Source of the DNA: Marinobacterium sp.
GTDB taxonomy: Bacteria > Pseudomonadota > Gammaproteobacteria > Pseudomonadales > Balneatricaceae
NCBI GenBank assembly: GCA_030602245.1
Contig: JAUWAC010000013.1
Location: 1-64,000, forward strand
Length of the DNA: 64,000 nucleotides
Direction of reading: 5' to 3'
The translations under genes and the position numbers were made by a program. The notes beneath the pieces are model-generated. The model ran no database searches. It was not told the DNA's origin and saw only the letters and a list, made by a program, of their open reading frames with translations. Of this stretch, positions 9,199 to 20,590 are shown piece after piece; position 1 is the first letter of the stretch, and the number at the start of each line of letters is the position of its first letter.

Positions 9199-10662
9199 AT
9201 GTCGAAGTCAGCCGAACCCAGTTACCGCGCCCAACGCAAACCACGCCATCATTTTGAAAGCCGTACCGCTTACCTGGAACACGAACTCTCCATCATGTCG
9301 CCCCGCCGCTGGGGGCTGAATCTGCCGTTCCGCGACTACCATTTCGAGATGGAGGATCTGGTTCCGGCCATCGCCGCGACGATCGGCAAGATCGTCATGG
9401 TGGCCGCGGTCGTTGCCGCCTTTGCCGCCCCGCTGGGGCTGTCCGATGCGTTCGTGATCGAGAACGTGCGCTTCGAAATGCTGATCGCAGCCCTGCTGTT
9501 CGTCATCCTGTTCTCCGGCGTACTCAATCCCAACGCCAACCTCGCCGGTACCCACGGCCCGATGATCCCGCTGATTCCGTTGATCGTCGCCTCCGGCGGC
9601 CATCCACTGGCACTGGGGGTCATGGTCGGCGTCTTCGGCCTGATCCTCAGTATCACCAAGGGCGGCACCAAGCTGATGATGCTGACCGGCGAAGGCGTGC
9701 GCGGCGGACTGCTGATCTATCTCGGCGCCGTCGGCATGATCAGTCAGGTCAAGGCGCTGTTCAGCTGGGCCGATGGCCTTGGCATGGGCCATGTCGCCTT
9801 TGCCGTGATTCTGATGACGGTGCTGATGTACGCACTGCTGGCCCGCTGGCAGATGCGCTGGCTGTCGATTCCGCTCGGCTCCGGCCTTGCCTTCGTGCTG
9901 GCGATTGCGCTTGGTGCACCGTTCGAATTTGTCACCGAACCGGGCGTACCGCACCTGAGCCCGACCTACTGGTGGGGCGAAAACAGCGGCTGGCAGATGG
10001 GCTGGCCGGACCTGAACAGCTTCATTGCCGTGGCCCCGTTTGCGGTGCTGGCCGTAGCGATGTGGTCACCCGATTTTCTCGGCCATCGCGTGTTTCAGGA
10101 GCTGAACTACCCGGACAAGGCCAACAAGGTACTGATGAACGTGGACGACACCATGGCCGTCGCGTCGGTGCGTCAGATCGTCGGCAGCACGCTGGGCGGG
10201 GGCAACCTCGCCTCCTCCTGGGGCACCTACATGATTCCGGCCGCGATCGCCAAACGGCCGATTCCGGCCGGCGCCGTGCTGACCGGCGTGCTCTGTGTGG
10301 TCGCCGCCCTCTGGGGCTACCCGATGGATCTGGCGGTGTGGCCGCCGGTACTGCGTGTCGCTCTGCTGGTCGGTGTGTTCCTGCCGCTGCTCGAGGCCGG
10401 CATGCAGATGACCCGCGATGCCAAAACCAGCCAGTCCGCCGGTATCGTCATGTTCGCGTCGGCATTCGTGAACCCGGTGTTCGGCTGGTCACTGACGATG
10501 CTGCTGGACAACCTCGGCCTCATCGGCGACAAGGAGCGCGGCAAGGATCTGGCCCATATCGACCGCTGGATCATCCCCGCCATCACCTTCGTCGTCCTGT
10601 GCGGCGTCATGTGGGCGGTGGGCATGCTGCCCGGCATCCCGGCCCTGGTGCAGGCAGAATAG
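9199..10662 (+). CDS. DUF3360-type multi-spanning membrane protein
   Basis: A 487-residue membrane protein of about ten to eleven helices after a basic N-terminal tail and an amphipathic stretch (PRRWGLNLPFRDYHFEMEDL). It resembles the DUF3360 family of marine gammaproteobacteria, a distant relative of SulP and xanthine/uracil-type permeases. The substrate is unknown. Features are an NPNANLAGTHGPM loop and a GSTLGGGNLASSWGTY segment, glycine-rich stretches typical of transport cores. The ATG at 9199 is preferred over the upstream in-frame ATG at 9097 because the extra 34 residues are polar and family-unlike. A hairpin terminator follows. Confidence 0.7.
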   Translation: MSKSAEPSYRAQRKPRHHFESRTAYLEHELSIMSPRRWGLNLPFRDYHFEMEDLVPAIAATIGKIVMVAAVVAAFAAPLGLSDAFVIENVRFEMLIAALLFVILFSGVLNPNANLAGTHGPMIPLIPLIVASGGHPLALGVMVGVFGLILSITKGGTKLMMLTGEGVRGGLLIYLGAVGMISQVKALFSWADGLGMGHVAFAVILMTVLMYALLARWQMRWLSIPLGSGLAFVLAIALGAPFEFVTEPGVPHLSPTYWWGENSGWQMGWPDLNSFIAVAPFAVLAVAMWSPDFLGHRVFQELNYPDKANKVLMNVDDTMAVASVRQIVGSTLGGGNLASSWGTYMIPAAIAKRPIPAGAVLTGVLCVVAALWGYPMDLAVWPPVLRVALLVGVFLPLLEAGMQMTRDAKTSQSAGIVMFASAFVNPVFGWSLTMLLDNLGLIGDKERGKDLAHIDRWIIPAITFVVLCGVMWAVGMLPGIPALVQAE

Positions 10663-10691
10663 CGCTGCAACCGCCGCAGACCCGACACCTC

Positions 10692-10717
10692 AACGGCGAC
10701 CACTCGGTCGCCGTTTT
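10692..10717 (+). terminator. Rho-independent terminator after the DUF3360 gene
   Basis: A 10-base perfect stem AACGGCGACC/GGTCGCCGTT with a four-base ACTC loop, followed by a short T run, 30 bases after the stop codon. Confidence 0.75.
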
Positions 10718-10843
10718 CATGTGGGTCTCTGTTCATACCCTGTAATCAGCATTACACTTATCTCTCCCTGACATCGAGAGATGCGATACACGGATGCGCG
10801 CCATCTTCCCCTTCCATCCGGCGCCGAGACCGCTGGACCTGTG

Positions 10844-12148
10844 ATGAAACAAGCTGTTATCGAAACCGCCGGCTGGCTGCTGTTCAGCGCTGTTGTGCTC
10901 GCACTGATCGCGGGACTGACCGCGTGGCTGCCCGGGTATCTGGTGGGTATTCCGATCTGGCTGGCCGCCCTGCTGCTGATCCCGCTTGTCCGGCGCAGCC
11001 AGCTGCGCCAGATCGGCATTTTGTTCGGCATCGGGCTGACGGGTTTGCTGTTTGGCATTCTCAATGGCGCCGATCCGCGCTATCTGCTGCAGGCACTCGG
11101 CGCCAATCACTCGGTGGTTGGGATGCTGATCGGGGTGAGCTTTCTGCGCATCGTCGCGCTCGCCGGCATTCGCAGTGACGAGGCGCTGCCGCACGGGCGC
11201 AAGGCGCTGTGGCACACGCTGTTCGGTACCCACCTGTTTGGCTCGGTGATCAATGTCTCGGCGGTGCTGATCGTCGGCGACCGGCTCACGGCGCAACGCT
11301 CGATGCAGCCACTGCAGGGGCTGACACTGCTGCGCAGCTTCTGCATCTGCGCGTTCTGGTCACCTTTTTTTGCATCGATGGGTCTGACGCTGGTCAGCGC
11401 CCCGGGCGCCCAGCTCGGCACGCTGATTCTGTTCGGCCTGCCGCTGGCACTGGTTGCCCTCCTCTTCAGCGCCTGGGAGATCGGCCGCCACCCGCAGGCG
11501 GCGCAGGCACAGGGCTACCCGATGCACCTGCGGGCGTTGTGGATGCCGCTGCTGCTGGCGCTTCTCGTCATCATCGCCCATCAGCTCTGGCCGACGATCA
11601 GTGTACTGACGCTGGTCACCTCGGTGGCACTGCTGTTCACGCTGATCTGGCTACCGATCCGCCGCGGCCCGGCCGGCCTCGGCGAGGCGGTGCGGCACGT
11701 ACGGGTCGGGCTGCCGACGCTCAGGGGTGAAATCCTGCTGTTTGCCGCCGCGGCCATGCTGGCGGCCGGGGTGGCGGCGACGCTGTCATCGCTGGATCTC
11801 AATCTCGCGCCCGCTCACTTCGGCCCGCTGGCCGCCTGCGTCACCGTCGTGGTACTGGTGTTGCTGGCGATGAGCGGCATGCACCCGGTCACCAGTGTCG
11901 TGCTGGCGGGCAGCGTGCTGGCCGCCGCCGACGGCGATCCGAATCTGCTCGGATTGACGCTGCTGATGGGCTGGTCGCTGGGTATTGGTCTGTCGCCGTT
12001 CTCGGGGGTCCAGCTCAGCCTGCAATCGCGCTATGGCATGAAGGCGCTGGAACTGCTGAAACTGAACCGCTGGTACGCCGGCGTCATGCTGTGCTGCTGC
12101 TTTGCGGTACTCTGGCTCTACGACGGCCTGATGGGGGCCGCGCACTAG
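10844..12148 (+). CDS. Unrecognised multi-spanning membrane protein, transporter-like
   Basis: A 434-residue protein of about eleven or twelve hydrophobic helices. I do not recognise the family. The two-halved layout and glycine-serine segments in the middle of helices (MSGMHPVTSVV, MGWSLGIGLSPFSG) resemble the ion-transporter superfamily (arsenite, citrate and C4-dicarboxylate permeases), but no signature confirms this. The ATG at 10844 begins a proper first helix; the longer frame from 10781 adds a polar, unconvincing leader. It converges with the GGDEF-EAL gene, and the two stop codons overlap by four bases. Confidence 0.6.
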   Translation: MKQAVIETAGWLLFSAVVLALIAGLTAWLPGYLVGIPIWLAALLLIPLVRRSQLRQIGILFGIGLTGLLFGILNGADPRYLLQALGANHSVVGMLIGVSFLRIVALAGIRSDEALPHGRKALWHTLFGTHLFGSVINVSAVLIVGDRLTAQRSMQPLQGLTLLRSFCICAFWSPFFASMGLTLVSAPGAQLGTLILFGLPLALVALLFSAWEIGRHPQAAQAQGYPMHLRALWMPLLLALLVIIAHQLWPTISVLTLVTSVALLFTLIWLPIRRGPAGLGEAVRHVRVGLPTLRGEILLFAAAAMLAAGVAATLSSLDLNLAPAHFGPLAACVTVVVLVLLAMSGMHPVTSVVLAGSVLAAADGDPNLLGLTLLMGWSLGIGLSPFSGVQLSLQSRYGMKALELLKLNRWYAGVMLCCCFAVLWLYDGLMGAAH

Positions 12149-14222
12149 GAGCGCACAACCTCGGACGCCCTGAAAGACGCAGCACCGGGCGCTGCATGTA
12201 CCTCGGCTACCAGATCCAGATACTCGTTGAACGCCGCACCGGGCAGTGGCCGGCTGAACAGGTAGCCCTGCAGCTCCTCACACCCCAGCGCCGCCAGAAA
12301 ATCGCGCTGGGCGTCGGTCTCCACGCCTTCGCCAACGGTCTGCATGCGCAACGCCTGCGCCATGGCGACGATGGTGCGCGTCAGGCTGGCATGATCCTCA
12401 CGCTCGGTCGCATCGCGCACGAACGCCTGATCCACCTTCAGCGTATCGATCGGATAGTGCATCACGTAACTGAGCGAGGAGTAGCCGGTACCAAAGTCAT
12501 CGATCGCCAGACGTACGCCCAGCGCTTTCAACGCGCGCAGGGTGGCCAGCGTCGCGTCGGAATCCGCGGCCAGCAGGCTTTCCGTCAGCTCCAGCTCGAG
12601 GTATTCGGCTGGCAGCTGGACTCCTGCAGTGCGCGCTGCACCTCGTCGACGAGGTGACGGTCGTGGAACTGTCGCATCGACAGGTTCACCGACACACGAA
12701 GCCCCGTGTGGCCGCGTTGATGCCAGCTGCGACAGGCCCGGCAGGCCTGATGCAGCACCCAGGCCCCGACTTCGACGATGGCGCCCATCTGCTCAAGGGC
12801 CGGGATGAATTCGGCTGGTGACACCAGCTCGCCATCCTCGCGCCGCCAGCGCAGCAGGGCCTCAGCACCAACCGGCGCGCCCGACTCGGCGGCAACCCGG
12901 GGCTGATAGAACACCTCGAACGCGTTGCGTGCGATCGCCAACCGCAGATCGCGCTCCAGCTCGAAGCGCGCCATCGCCCGTCGATTGAGTTCCGGAGTGA
13001 AAAACGCGAACCGTCCGCCCACAGCCCGCTTTGCCTGCAGCATGGCGGCACCGGCGTTTTCGATCAGTTGTTCAGCGCTGCTGCTGTCATCGGGGTAGAG
13101 GGTAATGCCGATAGCGACACTCAGCGCCGTCTCCTGCTCGCCGACTTGAAACGGCTCCGCCAGACGCGCCAGCAATCGCCCGGCCATCGCTGACGCACGC
13201 TCGCTCCCGCACCCTTCCAGTACCAGCAGGAACTCGTCACCGCCGATGCGCCCGAGCAGATGCCGCTCGCGCGCCACGTCGGCGATACGGTCACTGAGTG
13301 CCAGCAGCAGCTGGTCACCGGCGCCCTGACCCAGACTGTCGTTGACCAGTTTGAAGCGATCGACATCGATGTAGAACAGCGCACAACGCCCCTGTATCGG
13401 TTTCAGCCGCGCCACCATCTGTTCGATCAACAGCGCCAGATACTGGCGATTGGGCAGCCCGGTCAGCTGATCGTGCTGAGCGAAATAGCGGATCCGCTGT
13501 TTTTGCATCTCACGCTCGTGCGCGACGCGCTGGCGAATGATGCCATCGGCATGGCGCACGAAGACCAGCAGCGCCAGATAGAGCCCCAGCATCAGCGCTA
13601 CCACGAGCCCGATAATCAGAAACTGGGCGCGGCGAATCTCGCCCAGCAGCAGGGTCACATCGGTGTAGAGTTCAAACACCGCGATCACCGCGCCGGCGGC
13701 GTCATATACGGGGATGTAAGACGAGACCAGATCGCGCTGTTCAATTATCTGATCGAACGCGTTAAAGCGATCGCGGTAGACGACATAGCTGACGACCTCC
13801 CCGGTCAGCGCCCGCTGCACGGCCAAGTTGTCACCGTTTGGCTCACCGATCTGCGCGCTTTCAGTGGAATAGACGGTCAGTCCGAGGGTGTTGTAGATCT
13901 TGATCTTGACGACCCGCAGCCCCTTCATCTGCCGCATCACTTCGGCTTCCAGTGCGTCCAGTTCGGGGCGATGCCTGAGCTGCTCGGCGGGAATCATCGA
14001 GGCCTGCTTAAGGAAGGTGCCGTAATCGGTGCGGATCGTATTGGCAAACGCGCGGGTCAGATCGACGTTGGCTTCGGTCTGGACCCGTTTGAGGGAATCG
14101 ATGGCCACCAGATTGTAGAACCAGGCCATCGCCAAGGCGACCAGCAGAATCCCGATCAGACTCACGAGCGAGTACGCCCGGCTCAGCGGCAGCCTCTGTA
14201 GCAAGCGTCCAATCCAGGCCAT
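12145..14222 (-). pseudogene. GGDEF-EAL cyclic-di-GMP protein with a one-base frameshift in the EAL domain
   Basis: The first frame (14222-12585) encodes a membrane-anchored sensor: helix, periplasmic loop about 35-190, second helix, then a GGDEF domain (DVDRFKLVND, IGGDEF) and the start of an EAL domain (AEALLRW, VSVNLSMRQF). It ends in a frameshift stop. The downstream frame, conceptually LPAEYLELELTESLL and then DDFGTGYSSL and EGVE, completes the EAL domain to 12145. Restoring one C near 12613-12617 (AGCTG to AGCCTG on the coding strand) gives a continuous 692-residue protein with both active-site signatures. Either a recent lesion or a sequence error. It lies 89 bases downstream of hypE in the same direction. 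Confidence 0.85.
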
Positions 14223-14311
14223 AGACGATCCTCTTCCCTGGTCACATAACGCACCCCGTTCGTTGAGCCTAGACCAGCTGACCGCCTTTTGAAAACTGTT
14301 TCCGTATGATG

Positions 14312-15337
14312 TCAGCAGATTCGCGGCAATTGCTCGCCGTTGAGCCAGTCGACCATGCGGTTGCCGCCGAACAGGGTTTGCATCTGCACGAACCGGTGCG
14401 GGTCTTCGACCACCCGGCCGATGATCGCCGCCTGCTCGCCCTGCGGATGAGCCTGCATCACCTGCAGCAGCCGGTCCGCGTGCTGCGCCGGACAGATCGC
14501 GATCAGCTTGCCCTCGTTGGCCACGTAGAGCGGATCGAGGCCAAGCAACTCGCAGGCCGCGCGCACCTGCTCGCGAATCGGAATGGCACGCTCATCCAGC
14601 TGCATGCCGACCGCGGACTGCTGGGCCAGTTCGTTGAGGGTATTGGCCAGCCCCCCTCGGGTCGGATCGCGCAGACAGCGCAGCTGCGGCACCGCCTCCA
14701 GCATTGCGGCCACCAGACCATGCAGTGCCTGACTGTCTGAGCGAATCTCGCTTTCGAATCCAAGGCTTTCACGCAGCGACAGGATGCAGACCCCATGATC
14801 GCCAATCGGACCCGAGACGAGGATCATGTCCCCGGGCCGGGCCCGATCACCGGACAGTTCGATACCGTCCGGCACCACACCGACACCGGTCGTATTGATA
14901 AAAACACCGTCGGCCTTGCCGCGCTCAACCACCTTGGTATCGCCGGTGACGATCGGCACACCGGCCTGCCGTGACGCTGCCGCCATCGAATCGACGATAC
15001 GTTTGAGATCGGCCAGCGCAAAACCCTCTTCGAGAATGAAGCCGGCCGACAGGAAGCAGGGCGTTGCCCCCGACATGGCCACGTCATTGATCGTGCCATG
15101 CACCGCCAGCGCGCCGATATCGCCACCGGGAAAAAACAGCGGCGACACCACATGGCTGTCGGTCGCCATCACGACACGCCCCGGCGGCAGATTGAACCGG
15201 GCGCCATCATTGCCCTGCGCCAGCCATTCATTGGCAAAGGCGCTGGCGAACAGCTGCTCGATCAGCTCCACCATGGCCCGGCCGCCGCTGCCGTGGACCA
15301 TCTCGATACGCCCATTGGCGATATTCAGTCGACTCAT
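14312..15337 (-). CDS. hypE: Hydrogenase maturation factor HypE
   Basis: A 341-residue member of the PurM-like ATP-binding family. HypE takes a carbamoyl group from HypF on its C-terminal cysteine and dehydrates it with ATP to a thiocyanate, the source of the CN ligands of the NiFe centre. The protein ends in PRIC, the required C-terminal cysteine. N-terminal features (VHGSGGRAM, ATDSHVVSPLFFPGG, INDVAMSGA) are conserved, as is RDPTRGGLA. The start overlaps the end of hypD by four bases (ATGA). It is the last maturation gene of the block. Confidence 0.97.
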   Translation of the reverse strand: MSRLNIANGRIEMVHGSGGRAMVELIEQLFASAFANEWLAQGNDGARFNLPPGRVVMATDSHVVSPLFFPGGDIGALAVHGTINDVAMSGATPCFLSAGFILEEGFALADLKRIVDSMAAASRQAGVPIVTGDTKVVERGKADGVFINTTGVGVVPDGIELSGDRARPGDMILVSGPIGDHGVCILSLRESLGFESEIRSDSQALHGLVAAMLEAVPQLRCLRDPTRGGLANTLNELAQQSAVGMQLDERAIPIREQVRAACELLGLDPLYVANEGKLIAICPAQHADRLLQVMQAHPQGEQAAIIGRVVEDPHRFVQMQTLFGGNRMVDWLNGEQLPRIC

Positions 15338-16485
15338 GGCATCACCTCGCGGGCCTCGATTGCACGGCGCTCGATGCGCCGTCCGTAACTGTAGTAAGCG
15401 GCACAGGCGCCCTCCGATGACACCATGCAGGCGCCCAGCGGGTTATCAGGCGTACAGGGGTTGCCGAACAGTGTGCACTCATGCGGACGCTTGACGCCGC
15501 GCAGCACCGACGGGCACGCGCACGCCTTGTTTTCGCGGCCCTCCAGCGGTTCGAGGTTGAACCGGCGCTCGGCATCGAACGCGGCATATGCATCACGGAT
15601 CCGCAATGCGCTGTCCGGGATCGCTCCCAGCCCGCGCCACTCGAAACTCGCACGCCGCTCGAATACCCGCTCCACCAGACGCTGAGCCTTGCGGTTGCCA
15701 TCGCGGGTGACGGCGCGGGTGAACTGGTTTTCGACTTCGCAACGCCCTTCGTTGAGCTGTCGCACCAGCAGCAGGATCGCCTGCAACAGATCCAGCGGTT
15801 CGAAGCCGGCGATCACCACCGGGCGCTCGTATTGTGCTGGAAACGGCTCGTAGGGCGCGGAGCCGATCACGGTGCTGACGTGTGCCGGGCCGATAAAGCC
15901 GTCGAGCCGGAGTTCGCCACGCGCCGCCTCGCCGGTATTGAGGATCGCGTGCATCGCGGCCGGGGTCAGGACGTGATTGCAGAACACGCTGAAGTTGTCG
16001 AGCCCGAGGGCTCTCGCCTGCTCCAACACCAGCGCGGTCGGCGGCGTCGTGGTCTCGAAGCCGATGGCAAAGAAAACCACCTGCCGATCGGGATGTCGCT
16101 GCGCCAGCGTGATCGCGTCGGCCGGCGAGTACAGCATGCGCACATCGGTGCCTTCCGCGCGCACTTTCATCAGGCTGTCGCGGCCGGAGCCCGGCACACG
16201 CAGCATGTCCCCGTAGGTACAGAGGATGACATCGGGACGACGGGCCAGACCGATCGCCATGTCGAGCCGGCCAATCGGCAGCACGCAGACCGGACAGCCG
16301 GGCCCGTGGATCAGCCTGACGTTATCGGGCAGCAGGTCGGGTATGCCGTAGCGGAAAATGGCGTGGGTATGGCCGCCGCAGAACTCCATCAGATGGTAGC
16401 GCCGCGCCGGATCGGCCTCGGTGTGAATCAGCGCGGCGAGGGCGCGCGCCTTGTCGCCATCGCGAAATTCGTCAACATACTTCAT
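15334..16485 (-). CDS. hypD: Hydrogenase maturation factor HypD
   Basis: A 383-residue iron-sulfur protein that, with HypC, forms the scaffold on which the Fe(CN)2CO unit is assembled. Conserved cysteine motifs are visible: [23 protein letters not shown], and a C-terminal set binding the [4Fe-4S] cluster ([28 protein letters not shown]). The start overlaps hypC and the end overlaps hypE by four bases each, indicating coupled translation of hypC-hypD-hypE. Confidence 0.97.
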   Translation of the reverse strand: MKYVDEFRDGDKARALAALIHTEADPARRYHLMEFCGGHTHAIFRYGIPDLLPDNVRLIHGPGCPVCVLPIGRLDMAIGLARRPDVILCTYGDMLRVPGSGRDSLMKVRAEGTDVRMLYSPADAITLAQRHPDRQVVFFAIGFETTTPPTALVLEQARALGLDNFSVFCNHVLTPAAMHAILNTGEAARGELRLDGFIGPAHVSTVIGSAPYEPFPAQYERPVVIAGFEPLDLLQAILLLVRQLNEGRCEVENQFTRAVTRDGNRKAQRLVERVFERRASFEWRGLGAIPDSALRIRDAYAAFDAERRFNLEPLEGRENKACACPSVLRGVKRPHECTLFGNPCTPDNPLGACMVSSEGACAAYYSYGRRIERRAIEAREVMP

Positions 16486-16760
16486 GCCTTGACCTCTGCT
16501 GATTCACCCTCGGCGCCGGCCAGCGCTGCCTCGCGGGCGGCCTGCAGCTGCCCCAGCTCGTCAAACAGCGCCAGCGTGCGCGCCGCCTCCTCCGGATCGA
16601 GCCGGTTGAGCGCGTACCCCACGTGCAGAATCACGTAGTCACCGACCTGCAGATCGTCCACCAGCGCAATATTGATCTCCTTGCGCACACCGCCGATATC
16701 GGCCAGCGCGCGCTCCGCGTCAATCAACTGTTCGATGCGGACCGGTATCGCCAGACACAT
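16482..16760 (-). CDS. hypC: Hydrogenase maturation chaperone HypC
   Basis: A 92-residue protein starting [12 protein letters not shown]. Cys2, exposed after methionine removal, binds the Fe(CN)2CO unit and the large-subunit precursor. It works with HypD during ligand assembly and is a paralogue of HupF in the same block. It follows hypF after 23 bases and overlaps hypD by four. Confidence 0.96.
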   Translation of the reverse strand: MCLAIPVRIEQLIDAERALADIGGVRKEINIALVDDLQVGDYVILHVGYALNRLDPEEAARTLALFDELGQLQAAREAALAGAEGESAEVKA

Positions 16761-16783
16761 GACCGTTTCCCCTGTTCCTGTTG

Positions 16784-19126
16784 TTATGCTTGTTCAGACC
16801 GCTGTTTCAGCATCACCGCCCACGCCTGCCCGAGGCTGATGGCAGCATCATTGCACGGCACACGTCGCGGCAGCAGCACCTCCAGCCCCGCCGCTTCAAT
16901 CTGCCCGACCATACGCTGACGCAGCTGCCGGTTCAGCAGACAGCCACCGCCGATCGCCACCGTCTCCAGCCTGTCCTGTTCCGCCAGGGCGATGGCCCAC
17001 GCGGCCAGCGTATCGGCAAGGCGGGCATGAAAGCGCGCCGCGCCGCGCGCGGTGTCGGTTTCGCCGACCAGCTCGGCAAGCAACGGCAGCAGATCCAGCC
17101 GGGCAACAGGGGGCAGAGGGGAAAAAGGGGCTCTGCCCCCTGTTTCTTTCTCCCTGACACACGCCTCCAGCAGCATCGGCGCCTGCGCTTCGTACTGTTG
17201 ATGCTCGCACAGGCCAAGCAGCGCCGCGGCGGCATCGAACACGCGACCGAGACTTGAGGTGGGCGGGCAGTTAATCCCCCGCTCGAGCATTTTCAGCAAC
17301 GCGGCGGTCGCCGGCCGTTCAGCGAAGCGCTGCTCGATCAGATCTGTTCTGCCAAGCTGATGCAGTACCGCCAGCGCCATCCGCCAGGGCTCTCGGGCCG
17401 CGGCATCCCCGCCCGGCAGCGGCAGTGGCGCCAGCTCCCCCAGCGGTCGGTACCCGCTGCCGTCGACCCGCAGCAACTCGCCGCCTCTGAGCTGCCCGTC
17501 CCAGCCCAGACCGACCCCATCCAGCGCAAGCCCCAGCACCGGACCACCCCGGCCATGTTCAGCCATGACGGCGGCAATATGGGCGTGATGGTGCTGGATC
17601 GGCTGCAGCGGCGCGTCCAGACGCTCGCTCAACGTGCGAGCCAGTCGACTGGCGTGGAAGTCCGGGTGCAGATCGCAGGCGATCTGCTGGGGCCGGATCT
17701 CGAGCAGCTGGCACAGCGCATCGACACTGCGCTCCAGCGTACGGCAGTTGTCGGCATTATCCAGATCGCCGATGTGCGGTGACAGAAACGCGTGCCCGCC
17801 CCGTGTCAGGCAGATCGTGTTTTTCAGATAACTGCCCAGCGCCAGCACACTGGCTGGCACAAACGTCTCTTTTTTGCCGATCCATGGCGCCCCGGCCGCC
17901 GCTTGCGTATCCAGTGCCAGCGGCGCCAATCCGCGCCCGAGGCGGATCGGCATGACAGGCTCGACGCTGGCGTCAATCAGTGAGTCGTCACAGCGATGTT
18001 CGATCTCGCGATCGTGCAGCAGCAACAGATCAGCGATTCCGGCCAGTTTGTCGCGCGCCTCGCCATTGTCCGTTATCAGCGGTTCACCGCTGCGATTGGC
18101 GCTGGTCATCACCAGCAGCAGCGCGTCGGGCTGCTCGGTCCACGCGTGACCGACCGGACGCCCCCGCGCTTCATGGAACAGCAGCCAGTGCAGCGGGCTG
18201 TGCGGCAGCATGACGCCGAGGCGATCCAGCCCCGGCGCCAGCGCGTCCGTTAATCCGGCTCCGGTGCGGCGCGCTTGCAGCACGATCGGAGCGGCCGGAT
18301 GCCTGAGCCACTGCTGGCCGCTGTCGGTCAGCTCGACCACGGCGGCCAGCGAGGCCGTGTTCAGCGCCATCAGCGCAAACGGCTTGGCCGGCCGGCGTTT
18401 GCGTTGGCGTAACCGCAACACGGCCGCTTCGTTGCGCGCATCGCAGGCCAGATGAAAACCGCCGATGCCGCGCAACGCGACGATCTCACCGCGCCGGATC
18501 GCCGCCACGGCATGGGTCAGCGCGTCGCCGTGCAAGGTCTCGCCCGCGGCCGTTTCGGCCCAGAGCGCAGGCCCACAGGCCGGGCAGGCATTGGGCTGGG
18601 CGTGAAAGCGCCGGTGGCCGGGATCATCGTATTCGCGCTGACAGTCGGCGCACTGGCGGAAGCGGGCCATGCTGGTGTTGGCGCGGTCGTAGGGCAGCGC
18701 GCGGATCAGCGAGTAGCGCGGGCCGCACTGGGTGCAGTTGATGAACGGGTAGCAGTAGCGGCGATCCGCCGGATCGAACAGTTCGGCAAGACAGTGCGGA
18801 CAGACAGCGGCATCAGGCGTCACCGGCAATGCCAGCGTGCGCGCGCCCTGCTCACTGGCGACGATCCGAAACCCCGCATATGACGCCGGCGCAGGCAGTG
18901 TCTCGACCGCAAGCGAGTCGATCCGCGCCAGCGGCGGCAGCTCGGTGCGCAGGCGATGCTGAAACCGCGCCAGTTGCGCCGCCGCGCCGCTGAGCTCGAT
19001 CTGCACCCCCTGACGGCTGTTACAGACCTGACCGGCCAGTGCAAGCTCAGTGGCCAGGCGATGCACGAACGGACGAAACCCCACGCCCTGTACCTGCCCG
19101 GCGACGGTCAAACGCAGCGCCGGCAT
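16784..19126 (-). CDS. hypF: Carbamoyltransferase HypF
   Basis: A 780-residue enzyme that uses carbamoyl phosphate and ATP to make the carbamoyl group passed to HypE. Domains in order: acylphosphatase-like (1-90, [16 protein letters not shown]), two zinc-finger repeats with CPHC, CTQC, CADC and CPAC pairs (about 107-183), a YrdC-like adenylate-forming domain (about 200-385), and a Kae1-like transferase with [14 protein letters not shown]. Length and motifs are normal. The start overlaps the stop of hoxA by one base (TGATG). Confidence 0.97.
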   Translation of the reverse strand: MPALRLTVAGQVQGVGFRPFVHRLATELALAGQVCNSRQGVQIELSGAAAQLARFQHRLRTELPPLARIDSLAVETLPAPASYAGFRIVASEQGARTLALPVTPDAAVCPHCLAELFDPADRRYCYPFINCTQCGPRYSLIRALPYDRANTSMARFRQCADCQREYDDPGHRRFHAQPNACPACGPALWAETAAGETLHGDALTHAVAAIRRGEIVALRGIGGFHLACDARNEAAVLRLRQRKRRPAKPFALMALNTASLAAVVELTDSGQQWLRHPAAPIVLQARRTGAGLTDALAPGLDRLGVMLPHSPLHWLLFHEARGRPVGHAWTEQPDALLLVMTSANRSGEPLITDNGEARDKLAGIADLLLLHDREIEHRCDDSLIDASVEPVMPIRLGRGLAPLALDTQAAAGAPWIGKKETFVPASVLALGSYLKNTICLTRGGHAFLSPHIGDLDNADNCRTLERSVDALCQLLEIRPQQIACDLHPDFHASRLARTLSERLDAPLQPIQHHHAHIAAVMAEHGRGGPVLGLALDGVGLGWDGQLRGGELLRVDGSGYRPLGELAPLPLPGGDAAAREPWRMALAVLHQLGRTDLIEQRFAERPATAALLKMLERGINCPPTSSLGRVFDAAAALLGLCEHQQYEAQAPMLLEACVREKETGGRAPFSPLPPVARLDLLPLLAELVGETDTARGAARFHARLADTLAAWAIALAEQDRLETVAIGGGCLLNRQLRQRMVGQIEAAGLEVLLPRRVPCNDAAISLGQAWAVMLKQRSEQA

Positions 19127-20577
19127 CAGCCGTTCTCCAGCTCGTAGCGCTCGATTTTGGCGCGCAGCCCGACCCGGGACAGCCCCAGCTCGCGGGCGGC
19201 ACGGCTCTTGTTCCAGCGATGGCGGATCAGGGTTTCCCGCAGTATCTGTTTCTCGAGCTGCTCGACACGTTCCTTCAGCGTCCCGCTGAGATCCGCCACC
19301 TGCGCCAGCAGCGGCGCCGGTTCGCCATCGACACTGCTGCGCAACACGCGCGGGTTCAGCAGATCCGCCCCCAGCACCGGCTCCTGTGCCAGCACCAGCA
19401 TGCGCCGGATTTCATTCTGCAGCTCACGCACGTTGCCGGGCCAGCCGTAAGCCCGCAGACATTCGATCGCCTCGTCGGTAAAGCCTGCCACCGGCTTGTC
19501 GAACGCTTCCACCGCGCGGTCGAGAAAGGCGCGGGCCAGCAGCGGAATATCCCCGTCACGCTGCGCCAGCGGCGGCAGTTCCAGTGTCACTTCGGCCAGC
19601 CGGTAGTACAGATCCTCACGGAAGCGGCCGGCACGCACCTCCTCCTCGAGGCTGCGGTTGGTCGATGCGATGACACGGACATTGACCGGACGCCGCTGGC
19701 TGTCACCGACCCGGCGCACTTCGCGCTCCTGCAACACCCGCAGCAGCTTGACCTGAAACGCCGGTGAAATCTCCCCGATCTCGTCGAGGAAGATGGTACC
19801 GCCATCCGCCTGTTCGAACAGCCCGACATGGTCGTTGATGGCGCCGGTGAAGGCTCCTTTGCGATGTCCGAACAGCTCGGAGGCCAGCAGCTCGTCCGGC
19901 ATCGCCCCGCAGTTCTCCACCACGAACGGCTTGTCGGCCCGCAGGCTGTTGTAGTGCAGCGCGCGTGCGAACAGCTCTTTGCCGCTGCCGGAGGGCCCCG
20001 TGACCAGCACGGAAATGTCGAACGGCGCCACCTGTGCGACCTGCTCACAGAGGGCGTTGAGCGGACTGTCAGGCGCGCGCAGAATTTCGCTGAAATCGAA
20101 GCGTTGCCGCAGCCGCGCCTTCTTGGCCTGAACCTGCGCCTCCACCTGCGGCGTGGTCAGGCGCATCTCGGTGGCCAGCAGCGCATTTTCCTGCTCCAGC
20201 TTCACCAGCTGGCAGGCATTTTTCAACGTCAGGATCAGATGATCCGGGTGCCAGGGTTTGGTCAGATACTGGAAGATACCGGCCTCGTTGAGACCGCGAA
20301 TGATGTCCTCCGAATCGGTGTAGCCCGACAGGATCAGGCGCGCCGTCTGCGGAAAGCGCTCGCGCACCTGGATCAGGAATTCGACGCCGGTCTGTCCCGG
20401 CATCCGCTGATCGCACAGCACGGCGTGCACGCGGTGATACTCGAGCAGCTCCAACGCCTGTTCGGGGCTGGCCGCGGTCAGCACATCGAACGCCTCGTCC
20501 AGCGTACGCTCCAGCGTTTCGAGCGAGCGTACTTCGTCATCGACACAGAGCACCGTGGGGCGCGAACTGTACTGCAT
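19126..20577 (-). CDS. hoxA: NtrC-family hydrogenase transcriptional activator HoxA/HupR
   Basis: A 483-residue sigma-54 activator. The receiver (1-120) has Asp56 in LCDQRMPG. The AAA+ domain has a Walker A GPSGSGKE, the sigma-54-contacting GAFTGA loop and FLDEIGEI. A Fis-type helix-turn-helix ends the protein ([20 protein letters not shown]). HoxA of Ralstonia and HupR of Rhodobacter activate hydrogenase promoters and work in the non-phosphorylated form. The ATG at 20577 ([15 protein letters not shown]) is chosen; the longer frame would run back into hypB. Its place between hypB and hypF is the usual one. Probable target: the promoter upstream of hupS at 62.8 kb. Confidence 0.95.
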   Translation of the reverse strand: MQYSSRPTVLCVDDEVRSLETLERTLDEAFDVLTAASPEQALELLEYHRVHAVLCDQRMPGQTGVEFLIQVRERFPQTARLILSGYTDSEDIIRGLNEAGIFQYLTKPWHPDHLILTLKNACQLVKLEQENALLATEMRLTTPQVEAQVQAKKARLRQRFDFSEILRAPDSPLNALCEQVAQVAPFDISVLVTGPSGSGKELFARALHYNSLRADKPFVVENCGAMPDELLASELFGHRKGAFTGAINDHVGLFEQADGGTIFLDEIGEISPAFQVKLLRVLQEREVRRVGDSQRRPVNVRVIASTNRSLEEEVRAGRFREDLYYRLAEVTLELPPLAQRDGDIPLLARAFLDRAVEAFDKPVAGFTDEAIECLRAYGWPGNVRELQNEIRRMLVLAQEPVLGADLLNPRVLRSSVDGEPAPLLAQVADLSGTLKERVEQLEKQILRETLIRHRWNKSRAARELGLSRVGLRAKIERYELENG

Positions 20578-20590
20578 CTGCCGGCCCCCG

